From: Clostridia bacterium
GTDB lineage: Bacteria; Bacillota; Clostridia; Oscillospirales; CAG-272
NCBI GenBank assembly: GCA_017452335.1
Contig: JAFTMP010000065.1
Coordinates: 1 to 23,704 of the forward strand
DNA length: 23,704 bases
Reading direction: 5' to 3'
Under the pieces are notes generated by a model, which worked only from the letters and a program-made list of their open reading frames with translations, had not been told where the DNA came from and searched no databases. Made by a program: the position numbers and the translations under genes. The first letter of the stretch is position 1. The number at the start of each line of letters is the position of its first letter. This document shows, piece after piece, positions 6,411 to 13,222 of this stretch.

Positions 6411-6567
6411 GGGAAAAAGCGGATGTTTGATGAGGATTTGACCCGAAAATAGGCTGACTTTCGAATTTTTGTGAAAATGATACAAAAACGCGGTCTTGTT
6501 TTTGTATACAGTGCCTAAACGATTTTGAAAAACGGAAATGGTTTTTGAGAGAAAGATATAAAATATC

Positions 6568-6596
6568 TTGACAAACGCAGTGAAATTTGATATCAT
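6568..6596 (+). promoter_or_regulatory. Sigma-A-type promoter of the MinD-like/MgsA-like operon
   Basis: TTGACA (6568-6573) and TATCAT (6591-6596) are separated by 17 bp. The leader of about 75 nt contains the palindrome ACGCTT-c-AAGCGT (6609-6621). Confidence 0.7.
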
Positions 6597-6679
6597 AAGC
6601 CGTGTAGACGCTTCAAGCGTGCGGACCGCTTTAGGGGGTCGAAGAAGAACGGCTTGGGCTTTAAAGCGGAGGCTTGGAT

Positions 6680-7447
6680 ATGGAAGGGCAAAAGGTGATC
6701 GCTCTTTGCGCAGGAAAGGGCGGAGAAGGATGCTCCGCTTCGGCGGGCGCGCTTGCCGCGGCGCTTTGCAAAAAAGGCTTGCGGGTGTTGCTTGTGGAGC
6801 TTGACTGCAGGGGCTATGCTCAAGGATTATATTTTGGCGTGCAGGATCGGGTGCTCTTTACCCTGGCGGATCACGAAAAGGGAAGAAGGGAGCAGGATGT
6901 GCTCCTGCCCGTTGAGAAAAACGAGGGACTGTTCCTTTGCTTTGCGCCCATGGAGGAGCTGTCGTTCTCCTTTTTGCAGACCTTTTTGCAAAAGCAATTG
7001 GAAGAGGGCGGTTTTGATCGGGTGATCGTGGATGCTTCCAATCTGATAAGCGCGCAGGCGCTTGCCAAGCTGGCATCGGAGATTTTGGTGGTATGTACAC
7101 AAAATCCCTCGTCATTGTTGCATGCACAGAGCCTTTCACAGCAGCTTTTCGCGGCAGGGGCAGAGGCAAAGCTGTTGCTTTGTCGTTTTGATCTCTCGGA
7201 TCTGCATTCCTACAGCACGGGACGTCTGCGGGTGCAGGAGATGATCGACCAAACCCGCTTGATGCTGGCGGGCATCGTGCCCGAGGACTATGACCTGATG
7301 CGGTCCTGCGAGGACGGCAGGCTGGGTGAGTATGTTTTAAATAAAAAGGAGCAGGTATTTGGCGGCATTGCCGCGCGCCTGCAAGGGGAGTGGAGCTTGC
7401 TGTTTTCCTCTCTTTCAAATGGAAAAGCGCTTCGCAGAAGCTTATAA
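6680..7447 (+). CDS. MinD/ParA-like P-loop ATPase with degenerate Walker A
   Basis: 255 residues from the ATG at 6680, which has GGAGG 7 nt upstream. The deviant Walker A region reads GKGGEGCSAS: the signature lysine (Lys13) is kept but the P-loop lysine position is Cys18. Walker A' is LVELDCRG (Asp42) and the Walker B strand is RVIVDAS (Asp118), where MinD normally has a DxPAG sequence. Other blocks parallel MinD: GLYFGVQDRVLFTLAD corresponds to MGLENRIVYNLVD, and MLAGIVPEDYDLM to LIGVVPDDENV. Length is close to MinD (about 265). It is followed by a methylglyoxal-synthase-family gene; mgsA lies near min genes in a number of Clostridia, which supports a MinD origin. No minC or minE is nearby. 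Loss of the catalytic lysine suggests weak or absent ATP hydrolysis. Confidence 0.75.
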   Translation: MEGQKVIALCAGKGGEGCSASAGALAAALCKKGLRVLLVELDCRGYAQGLYFGVQDRVLFTLADHEKGRREQDVLLPVEKNEGLFLCFAPMEELSFSFLQTFLQKQLEEGGFDRVIVDASNLISAQALAKLASEILVVCTQNPSSLLHAQSLSQQLFAAGAEAKLLLCRFDLSDLHSYSTGRLRVQEMIDQTRLMLAGIVPEDYDLMRSCEDGRLGEYVLNKKEQVFGGIAARLQGEWSLLFSSLSNGKALRRSL

Positions 7448-7489
7448 CGCAGGAAAATCGGGAAATGAAAAACAGAAAGGATCGACAAG

Positions 7490-7906
7490 ATGGAGATTGC
7501 GCTGATTGCAGACGATAAGAAAAAGGAATTGATGGTAGAATTCTGTATCGCCTATTGCGGAGTGTTGTCCAAGCACCGTTTGTGTGCCACCGGCAAAACC
7601 GCTAAATACGTTTCCGAAGCCACAGGACTCAAGCTTGAGAGCCTGCTGGCGGGCAGTCTTGGCGGTATGGAGCAGGTTTCTTCCAGAATTTGCTACAATG
7701 AAATTGATCTGGTGCTGTTTTTCAGAGACACCTCTCCCGCATCTCTTGCGGATGTGCATGCTATTGACCTGTTGCGGGTATGTGATCTTTACAACATCCC
7801 CGTTGCTACCAATATTGCAACGGCAGAGGTGCTGGTGATGGCGCTGGACAGAGGTGATCTTGACTGGCGGGAATATATCAATCCCAGAAGCAAGAGCAGG
7901 AGATAA
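7490..7906 (+). CDS. mgsA: Methylglyoxal synthase family protein with altered active site
   Basis: 138 residues, the usual length for MgsA, which converts dihydroxyacetone phosphate to methylglyoxal and phosphate. The fold is recognisable throughout: EIALIADDKKKELM, CATGKTAKYVSEATGL, AGSLGG, LVLFFRD and IPVATNIATAEVL. Aligned by eye to the E. coli enzyme, however, several functional positions differ: His19 is Asp8, Thr47 is Lys36, the catalytic base Asp71 (GGDQQ) is Met60 (GGMEQ), His98 is Ala87 and Asp101 is His90. Lys23, Thr45, Gly66 and Asp91 are kept. It may therefore be inactive or have another role. AAAGGA precedes the ATG by about 8 nt, and it lies 42 bp after the MinD-like gene, so the two are cotranscribed. 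Confidence 0.8.
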   Translation: MEIALIADDKKKELMVEFCIAYCGVLSKHRLCATGKTAKYVSEATGLKLESLLAGSLGGMEQVSSRICYNEIDLVLFFRDTSPASLADVHAIDLLRVCDLYNIPVATNIATAEVLVMALDRGDLDWREYINPRSKSRR

Positions 7907-7911
7907 TCGGT

Positions 7912-7949
7912 AAAAAAGGGGTGCTTTGCCGTAAAGTGCTCCTTTTTCT
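7912..7949 (+). terminator. Intrinsic terminator of the MinD-like/MgsA-like operon
   Basis: AAAAAGGGGTGCTTT pairs with AAAGTGCTCCTTTTT, using three G-T wobbles, around a loop GCCGT, and ends in a T-run just after the stop codon. Confidence 0.75.
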
Positions 7950-8012
7950 TTGGAAAAACACGGGAATTTTTTTCGACTTTTTATCTGTTTTTAACAAATT
8001 CTTAAAAAACAC

Positions 8013-8041
8013 TTGACAAAGAGTTGACTTTGTGCTATTCT
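8013..8041 (+). promoter_or_regulatory. Strong sigma-A-type promoter of the small membrane protein gene
   Basis: TTGACA (8013-8018) and TATTCT (8036-8041) are 17 bp apart, with AT-rich sequence upstream. The predicted leader to the ATG at 8100 is about 52 nt and ends in AAGGAG. Confidence 0.75.
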
Positions 8042-8099
8042 ATGGGCAGAAAAAACATCAGTTTTTTCGACAAATCTATACTTATAAGGAGAATTCAAA

Positions 8100-8321
8100 A
8101 TGAAGACAGCTGCTAAAGTGTTTACTATCATCGGTATCGTTGTAAACTTCTGGACCATCGTAGCTCCCATCGTGGGCATCCTGGCTCTGAACAAGATGAA
8201 GAAGGCTACTTGCAAGAAGGATCTGACCGTTATGGCAGTTCTGAACCTGATCTTCTGCAACCTGATCGGTGGCATTCTGATGCTGCTGCTGAAGGACGAA
8301 GACTTCGCACCTGCAGAATAA
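8100..8321 (+). CDS. Small two-helix membrane protein, unknown function
   Basis: 73 residues with two hydrophobic helices (about 7-29 and 43-64) joined by a strongly basic loop (NKMKKATCKKD) and an acidic tail (KDEDFAPAE). By the positive-inside rule the loop is cytoplasmic and both ends face outward. Unlike its neighbours, the gene uses a narrow codon set (GCT, CTG, AAG, ATC, TTC, GAA), as in highly expressed genes. It also has its own strong promoter and an AAGGAG ribosome binding site about 9 nt from the ATG. It is monocistronic, between two terminators. I do not recognise a named family; similar short proteins of unknown function occur in gut Firmicutes. A holin-like or envelope-stress role cannot be judged from sequence. 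Confidence 0.8.
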   Translation: MKTAAKVFTIIGIVVNFWTIVAPIVGILALNKMKKATCKKDLTVMAVLNLIFCNLIGGILMLLLKDEDFAPAE

Positions 8322-8340
8322 TCTAATGCAAAACGTGACT

Positions 8341-8372
8341 TGCCGCACCGAAAGGTGCGGCAGTTATGTTTT
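8341..8372 (+). terminator. Probable terminator of the small membrane protein gene
   Basis: TGCCGCACC-gaaa-GGTGCGGCA (8341-8362) is a perfect 9-bp stem with a GAAA tetraloop, followed by a moderately T-rich stretch (GTTATGTTTTAT). Confidence 0.65.
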
Positions 8373-8418
8373 ATAAAGCCTTTTGCGCGGCAGTTTCCAT
8401 AATTTCCATAATAAAAAA

Positions 8419-8457
8419 GGGTTGCATCAACACACTTTCTGTGGTTGATGCAACCTC
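8419..8457 (-). terminator. Intrinsic terminator of the metal ATPase operon (bidirectional)
   Basis: GGGTTGCATCAAC pairs with GTTGATGCAACCT around CACACTTTCTGTG, which can itself fold. The leftward flank is CCTTTTTTATTAT. It begins immediately after the ATPase stop codon at 8460. Confidence 0.8.
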
Positions 8458-8459
8458 TT

Positions 8460-10388
8460 TTATATTTTCATTGCGCGCATTGCGTTCAGAATCGCCAACA
8501 CCGATACCCCCACGTCTGCAAAAACCGCAAAGGTTCCCGCAAAGGCGGTGAGCATGGAAAGGGCGGGAATGACCGACATGAGCAGAAGCAAAAGCATTAC
8601 TGCCACCTTTACGCCGATGGCAAGCACGATATTTTGCCGCACGATGCCCATGGTCTTTTTGGAAATGCGCAGGGCGCTGACCAAGTCCCCGGGGCGGTCG
8701 TTCATCAGCACCACGTCTGCCGCTTCAATAGCGGCATCCGACCCCAGCGCCCCCATGGCGATGCCCACGTCGCAAAGGGCAAGCACCGGCGCATCGTTGA
8801 TGCCGTCGCCCGCAAATGCCACCGTTTCGCCCTGCTTTTTTTCGCTCAGCAGTTCTTTTACTGCGTTTACCTTCCCTTCGGGCAAAAGCGCGGCTTCATA
8901 ACGGTCAATGCCCAGCTCGGTTGCGGTCCTTTGGGCATTTTCCCTGCGGTCTCCTGTGAGCATCACTGTGGAAATGCCCATTGCCCGCAGATCCTTGATG
9001 GCTTGGGCGGAGTCTTCCTTGACGGTGTCACTGACAAAAAGTGCACCCAAATACCGATCATTTTTCGCCACATACAGTGCAGAGCCCGCCCCGTTTTCAA
9101 GTACTTCGGGGTCAATGCCCTGCTCCTCCATGAGCAGACGGTTGCCCACAAAGATCGTGTCTGCGTGAAGACGTACCCGAACGCCCTTTCCGGGAAGCGC
9201 CGTAGGCTCTTGCACGGGCAGAAGGGGAGCGGAGTTTGCTTGCAAGACCGCCAGTGCCAAGGGATGGGTGCTGTACTGTTCGGCGCTTGCCGCCAGCAGG
9301 AGCAGCTCCTCTTTTTGAATATCCTTGGCAGGGCACACCGCGCTAACGGTGAAATCTCCCTTGGTAAGGGTGCCCGTTTTGTCAAAGCATACCGTTTTAC
9401 AGCTTGAAAGGGCTTCCAGATATCCCGAGCCCTTAATGAGAATGCCCTTTGCCGAGGCTCCGCCGATGCCCCCGAAAAAGGACATGGGCACCGAGATCAC
9501 CAGTGCGCAAGGGCAGGACACGATCAAAAACATCAGCGCCGCGTGCACAAAGGGATACCAGGTGGTGTCAAAGTGCCAATCTCCCGTGACGATCCCCAAA
9601 AAGACAGGGGGAAGAAGCGCCACGGCAAGGGCGGCAAAGGTGACGATGGGGGTGTATTTTCGTGCAAAGGACGAAATGAAGCGCTCGCTTTTGGATTTGT
9701 GCATCCCCGCGTTTTCCACCAGCTCCATGATCTTGGAAACGGTGCTCTCTTCAAAGGGCTTGCTGACCCTTACCCGCAAGAGCCCCCCGCCGTTGATGCA
9801 TCCCGAAAGGATCTCATCCCCTGTCGTTACATCCTTGGGTAAGCTTTCTCCCGTCAGCGACGCGGTGTTCAGCGAAGAGGAACCCTCTAAGATCACGCCG
9901 TCCAGCGGTACCCGCTCCCCCTCAAAGATCAGGATGGTCTCCCCTACGCAAACCTCAGCAGGATCTACCTGCAGTGTTTTTCCGTCCCGCTCCACGTTGG
10001 CGTATTCGGGCATCATGGAAAGCAGGGTGGAAAGGGATTTTCTCGATTTACCCACTGCCACCGACTGAAACAACTCCCCTACCTGGTAAAAGAGCATGAT
10101 CACCGCCGCCTCGTGGGCTTCGTGGGCACTCTGCTCCACCACGCAAAGCACCAGCGCTCCTAAGGACGCCACTGCCATTAAAAAGTTTTCATCAAAGACC
10201 TTGCCCTTGGCAATGTTGCAAAGCGCCTCCCACAGCACGTCATAGCCCACCGTGAGATAGGGGATGAGCATGGCGACAAGCCCCCAATACCACGCGGGCT
10301 TGACCAGCAGATTAAACGCCAGCGCCAGGCAAAAGAGCAGGGCGGCTATCAGAATACGCCCAAGGAGCCTTTTTTGTGTATTGGTCAT
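8460..10388 (-). CDS. P1B-type metal-transporting ATPase (Zn/Cd efflux type)
   Basis: 642 residues. It contains the actuator TGES motif (TASLTGESLPKD), the metal-binding membrane motif Cys292-Pro-Cys294 (SCPCALVIS), the phosphorylation site Asp336 in DKTGTLTKG, and the hinge GDGINDAPVL. About eight hydrophobic segments fit a P1B topology. CPC followed by ALVISVPMSFFGG is typical of the ZntA/CadA (P1B-2) group that exports Zn2+, Cd2+ or Pb2+ from the cytosol. There is no N-terminal HMA domain; instead a separate HMA protein is encoded 13 bp upstream. Both are behind an ArsR repressor whose ligands fit a zinc site, so zinc is the likely physiological substrate. Copper transport is less likely. 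Confidence 0.93.
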   Translation of the reverse strand: MTNTQKRLLGRILIAALLFCLALAFNLLVKPAWYWGLVAMLIPYLTVGYDVLWEALCNIAKGKVFDENFLMAVASLGALVLCVVEQSAHEAHEAAVIMLFYQVGELFQSVAVGKSRKSLSTLLSMMPEYANVERDGKTLQVDPAEVCVGETILIFEGERVPLDGVILEGSSSLNTASLTGESLPKDVTTGDEILSGCINGGGLLRVRVSKPFEESTVSKIMELVENAGMHKSKSERFISSFARKYTPIVTFAALAVALLPPVFLGIVTGDWHFDTTWYPFVHAALMFLIVSCPCALVISVPMSFFGGIGGASAKGILIKGSGYLEALSSCKTVCFDKTGTLTKGDFTVSAVCPAKDIQKEELLLLAASAEQYSTHPLALAVLQANSAPLLPVQEPTALPGKGVRVRLHADTIFVGNRLLMEEQGIDPEVLENGAGSALYVAKNDRYLGALFVSDTVKEDSAQAIKDLRAMGISTVMLTGDRRENAQRTATELGIDRYEAALLPEGKVNAVKELLSEKKQGETVAFAGDGINDAPVLALCDVGIAMGALGSDAAIEAADVVLMNDRPGDLVSALRISKKTMGIVRQNIVLAIGVKVAVMLLLLLMSVIPALSMLTAFAGTFAVFADVGVSVLAILNAMRAMKI

Positions 10389-10401
10389 GACAGAGCCCTC
10401 T

Positions 10402-10620
10402 TTATTTTACGGTGCAGTGCTTGTCAACCGAGCAAACGGCGGCGCGCACCTGCGCAAGAAGGGCTTCCTTGTCTGCCCCGTCGCTATACTGCAGGATCAT
10501 TTTTTGTGCCATAAAGCTGATGGACACCGACTCCACGCCCTGTAGCTTTGCGATCTTGTCTTCCATTTTCTGTGCGCAGTGTGCGCAGTCTAAATTCTCC
10601 ATTTTCAAAACCAGTCTCAT
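10402..10620 (-). CDS. Heavy-metal-associated (HMA) domain protein, metallochaperone-like
   Basis: 72-residue ferredoxin-like HMA domain with Cys12-x2-Cys15 in LDCAHCAQKMED. The start at 10620 has GGAGGAACGAAG directly upstream; a longer in-frame ORF reaching 10710 would overlap the arsR-type gene and has no such site. The gene is 13 bp before the ATPase, which has no HMA domain of its own, so this looks like a freestanding version of that domain, delivering metal to the pump or regulating it. The acidic residue before the first Cys (DCAHC) is the form common next to Zn/Cd pumps rather than the MxCxxC of copper chaperones. Confidence 0.85.
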   Translation of the reverse strand: MRLVLKMENLDCAHCAQKMEDKIAKLQGVESVSISFMAQKMILQYSDGADKEALLAQVRAAVCSVDKHCTVK

Positions 10621-10652
10621 CTTCGTTCCTCCAAAATAAGTATTTGTATTGG

Positions 10653-10982
10653 TTATTCCGACACGTGATCCAAGCCCATTTCCAAGATCATGCGTACATG
10701 ATCGTCGCACAGGGCGTAATATACTGCCTTTCCTTCCCGGCGGCAGCGCACCAGCCGTGCGCTTTTTAAAACGCGCAGGGAATGGGACACCGCCGAAAGG
10801 CTCATGTCCAAGCGCTCTGCAAGGGCACCTACCCCCAGCTCCCCTTCGGTGAGGGCGCTGAGAATTTTCAGGCGCGTTTCATCGGCAAAGACCTTGTAAA
10901 GCTGTGCCAGCTCGTACAGTAGCTCCTCTCTTGCCAGACGCTCTTCTTCGCTTTCTCGCATATCTTCTTGTTGTATGACCAT
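10653..10982 (-). CDS. ArsR/SmtB-family metal-sensing repressor
   Basis: 109-residue winged-helix repressor. FADETRLKILSAL begins the DNA-binding core, with the recognition helix near LSAVSHSLRVLKSARLV and the wing RREGKAVYYAL. The last helix carries Asp93-x-His95-x10-His106-x2-Glu109, exactly the alpha-5 zinc site of SmtB (Asp-His-His-Glu); the CadC/ArsR-type cysteine motif of alpha-3 is absent (ELGVGAL instead of ELCVCDL). It should therefore release DNA on binding Zn2+ (or Co2+). GGAGG is 6 nt before the ATG. It heads the operon and has its operator in its own promoter region, so it is autoregulated. Confidence 0.93.
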   Translation of the reverse strand: MVIQQEDMRESEEERLAREELLYELAQLYKVFADETRLKILSALTEGELGVGALAERLDMSLSAVSHSLRVLKSARLVRCRREGKAVYYALCDDHVRMILEMGLDHVSE

Positions 10983-10995
10983 GGCGCCTCCTTTT

Positions 10996-11021
10996 TATAG
11001 TTGAACAGTTGTTCAATTGTT
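10996..11021. promoter_or_regulatory. ArsR/SmtB-type operator
   Basis: TTGAACA-gt-TGTTCAA (11001-11016) is a perfect inverted repeat at the centre of a 12-2-12 element, the classic SmtB/CzrA operator form. It covers the predicted start of the repressor-pump transcript. The divergent CotH gene starts well away (promoter at 11123), so it is probably not controlled from here. Confidence 0.8.
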
Positions 11022-11030
11022 TGTGCTTTC

Positions 11031-11059
11031 AGTATACACCCCTCCGCCCTCTTTGTCAA
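11031..11059 (-). promoter_or_regulatory. Sigma-A promoter of the zinc efflux operon
   Basis: On the minus strand TTGACA (11054-11059) and TATACT (11031-11036) are 17 bp apart, placing the transcription start in the operator at 10996-11021. Confidence 0.8.
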
Positions 11060-11122
11060 GGGCTTTTTTAAAAAAACAGCGCATAATTTACAAGAAATTT
11101 AAAAATCGTTTCTATCTGACGC

Positions 11123-11151
11123 TTGTCTTTTTATGCTTTTGCATGTATAAT
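11123..11151 (+). promoter_or_regulatory. Sigma-A promoter of the CotH-family gene
   Basis: TTGTCT (11123-11128) and TATAAT (11146-11151) are 17 bp apart, with an extended TG just before the -10. The leader to the ATG at 11224 is about 67 nt. There is no obvious sporulation promoter, which argues that this CotH relative is made in vegetative cells. Confidence 0.75.
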
Positions 11152-11223
11152 GGCAATACGGGCGCTTTGTGCCCCAAAGAACCCCTCCCGAACGCTTTTC
11201 GGGAACAAGAAAGGAATACCATC

Positions 11224-12960
11224 ATGAAAAAGGGACTTTCCCTGCTTCTTGCTTTGATTTTTATTTTGGGCGCGCTGGCGTCCTGCACCCCTGCGGGGCA
11301 GACCACCACCGACAAGGACAGCGACGGCACCAATAACTACAGCCCCTCCATTGACGGCAGTGATTGGGAGCTGCCCGAGGGCTCGGTGATCCCCGACCCC
11401 ACTCCCGCAAAGGACCCTTCCACGGGTATTAAGATCAGCTATAAATGCGATCCTGCCATCGGCGGAACCATTGACGGCAAGGCGACCCAGTATATCGTGC
11501 CCGGCGGGTATAGCGAAACGGTCACCGCCGTGCCTCTTTACGGCTACCAGTTTGTTTGCTGGAGTGACGGCAGTACTGCCCGCACCCGTCCCACCGACAA
11601 GGTCAGCGAGGAAACGGTGCTGACGGCAACCTTCATTCCGGTGGAGGTGCCCTTCAAGGTCACTGTGCCCGTGGTGCAGGTGAATACCCAATCGGGAAAT
11701 CCTATCAAATCCAAAAACTATGAAAACGCCTCCATCACCATCTCGGGCGCGGATAAGGAAAAGCATAACATCACCATGGCAACCCAGATCAAGGGACGGG
11801 GCAACTCCTCCTGGAGCACCTCCTATATCGGCAAGGAGGTTGGGGATGTGCGCTGGTCCTCCTCCAGAAGCGAGGTGCACTATGTATCACAAACAGACGC
11901 TTACGCATCCAAAAACTCCTACACCTTAAAGCTTTCCGAGAGTGCTAACCTGCTGGGCATCGGCGATGGTAAGAATAAAGACTGGATCCTGCAGTCCAAC
12001 AAATATGACATCACCATGCTTCGAAATTGGGTCATGTGGTCGCTGGCACAGCGCATGGGTACCTTTAATTTCGTGCCCTCCTGCGCATGGGTGCATCTGT
12101 ATGTCAACGGAGAATACAGAGGCATTTACATGATCGTGGAAAAGGTGGAAGCGGCAAGCGAGCGGGTGAATATTGACGACAGCGGCACCGATCCCGACAA
12201 GGGGTATCTCATTGAGTTGGACTTTCGTGCAGGAAACGATTCCTCCAAAAAAGAGGGTCTTGACTACTTTTATATTCCCGGCTTTCATGAAAATGACAGC
12301 AACAAGAGAGAATTTGACATCTTAAGCGACCATTCCACAAAGGAAGAGTGTGCCTTTATTCAAGCGTATATGACCGAAGTGCACAACGCCATTGTGGGCG
12401 GCAAAAAGGAAGAGATCGAAAAGCTGGTGGACTTATACTCCATGGTGGATATCTTCATCATTGAGGAGCTGGGCAAGGACTGCGACTGGGGCGCCACCTC
12501 CTTTTATATGTGCAAGGAAAAGGGCGGAAGGCTCTATTTCACCGCACCTTGGGACTTTGACTTCTGCATGGGCAGCTACAGCTCGGGCATCAACGAGGAA
12601 GGACTGATCTCGGCAGGAAGCTACGGCAACGAATGGTTTGAAGCACTGCATGATCTTCCTTGGTTTGTGGAAATGGTGCGCGCACGCATGAACGCCTTGG
12701 AGGATGATCTTTCAAGCCTGCTGGTGGACCTGCAAAAAATGGCAATGGCACTAAAGCCCTATGCCGATGCAAACAACGAGCGCTGGAACATTTACGGGGT
12801 GGGGTATCACGAATACGTTTCTCCCCAGGTTTCCTCTCTGCTTGCTTCTTACGACGAGCATGTTGCCTTCATCTATGACTGGATCCTTTACCGCTGGGAC
12901 ATCATGCGCACCTGGTATCCTCAGAAGGAGACACCCTCTTCACCCTTTTATAAAGGGTAA
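11224..12960 (+). CDS. CotH-kinase family lipoprotein
   Basis: 578 residues from the ATG at 11224 (AAAGGA about 9 nt upstream). A lipoprotein signal ends at lipobox ALASC (Cys21). After a linker, residues 70-140 (ISYKCDPAIGG...TATFIP) form a divergent InlB B-repeat-like domain. The CotH domain follows, with IKGRGNSSW (189-197), KNSYTLKL (230-237), WILQSNKYDITMLRNWV (254-270), YRGIYMIVEKVE (298-309) and APWDFDFCMG (441-450). CotH proteins are atypical kinases; the Bacillus member phosphorylates spore coat proteins. This one is predicted to be outside the cell on a lipid anchor, so its target is more likely a surface protein. Families of this type often neighbour VTC and DUF4956 genes, which appear here 1.7 kb downstream. 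Confidence 0.88.
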   Translation: MKKGLSLLLALIFILGALASCTPAGQTTTDKDSDGTNNYSPSIDGSDWELPEGSVIPDPTPAKDPSTGIKISYKCDPAIGGTIDGKATQYIVPGGYSETVTAVPLYGYQFVCWSDGSTARTRPTDKVSEETVLTATFIPVEVPFKVTVPVVQVNTQSGNPIKSKNYENASITISGADKEKHNITMATQIKGRGNSSWSTSYIGKEVGDVRWSSSRSEVHYVSQTDAYASKNSYTLKLSESANLLGIGDGKNKDWILQSNKYDITMLRNWVMWSLAQRMGTFNFVPSCAWVHLYVNGEYRGIYMIVEKVEAASERVNIDDSGTDPDKGYLIELDFRAGNDSSKKEGLDYFYIPGFHENDSNKREFDILSDHSTKEECAFIQAYMTEVHNAIVGGKKEEIEKLVDLYSMVDIFIIEELGKDCDWGATSFYMCKEKGGRLYFTAPWDFDFCMGSYSSGINEEGLISAGSYGNEWFEALHDLPWFVEMVRARMNALEDDLSSLLVDLQKMAMALKPYADANNERWNIYGVGYHEYVSPQVSSLLASYDEHVAFIYDWILYRWDIMRTWYPQKETPSSPFYKG

Positions 12961-12988
12961 CAGTTTTCCCGCAATACAACAAATAAAA

Positions 12989-13030
12989 CGCAGGCTTGAG
13001 TTTGAAGGCTCAAGCCTGCGCTTGTTTATG
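12989..13030 (+). terminator. Terminator of the CotH-family gene
   Basis: CGCAGGCTTGAG (12989-13000) pairs perfectly with CTCAAGCCTGCG (13009-13020), followed by CTTGTTTATG. The U-run is modest; on the minus strand the flank is TTTTATTTG, so it may also end the luxS-mtnN message. A second hairpin, GGCGCAAA...TTTGCGCC, lies near 13061-13082. Confidence 0.7.
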
Positions 13031-13091
13031 AAATTTAGAAACAAAACGCATTGATGCCGGCGCAAAATGAAGGTTTGCGCCGCGAGCGTCT

Positions 13092-13213
13092 TGATCCCCT
13101 TTTTTTAAAGAAAACCGGGTACAAACCGCCCCTTCTTCAAAAGTTTTTGAGGGTTTTTAGGGAACTTTTTTCAAAAAGTTCCCTAAATGGGGTTTGGGGC
13201 AAAGCCCCAAGGA
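13092..13213 (+). repeat. Dispersed intergenic repeat, copy 2
   Basis: Same order of landmarks as copy 1, between the convergent CotH and mtnN genes. The central hairpin is AGGGAACTTT...AAAGTTCCCT, where copy 3 has AGGGGACTTT...AAAGTCCCCT: both arms change together, which preserves pairing. It ends in GGGGC-AAA-GCCCC directly before the mtnN stop codon. Confidence 0.85.
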
Positions 13214-13222
13214 AATGCTTGC

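Noticed and set aside
9325..10068. 247-codon plus-strand ORF opposite the P1B-ATPase
   Set aside because: Antisense shadow; the opposite frame has all ATPase motifs.
11131..11880. 249-codon minus-strand ORF opposite the CotH gene
   Set aside because: Antisense shadow of a clearly conserved coding frame; no start signal and no recognisable domain.
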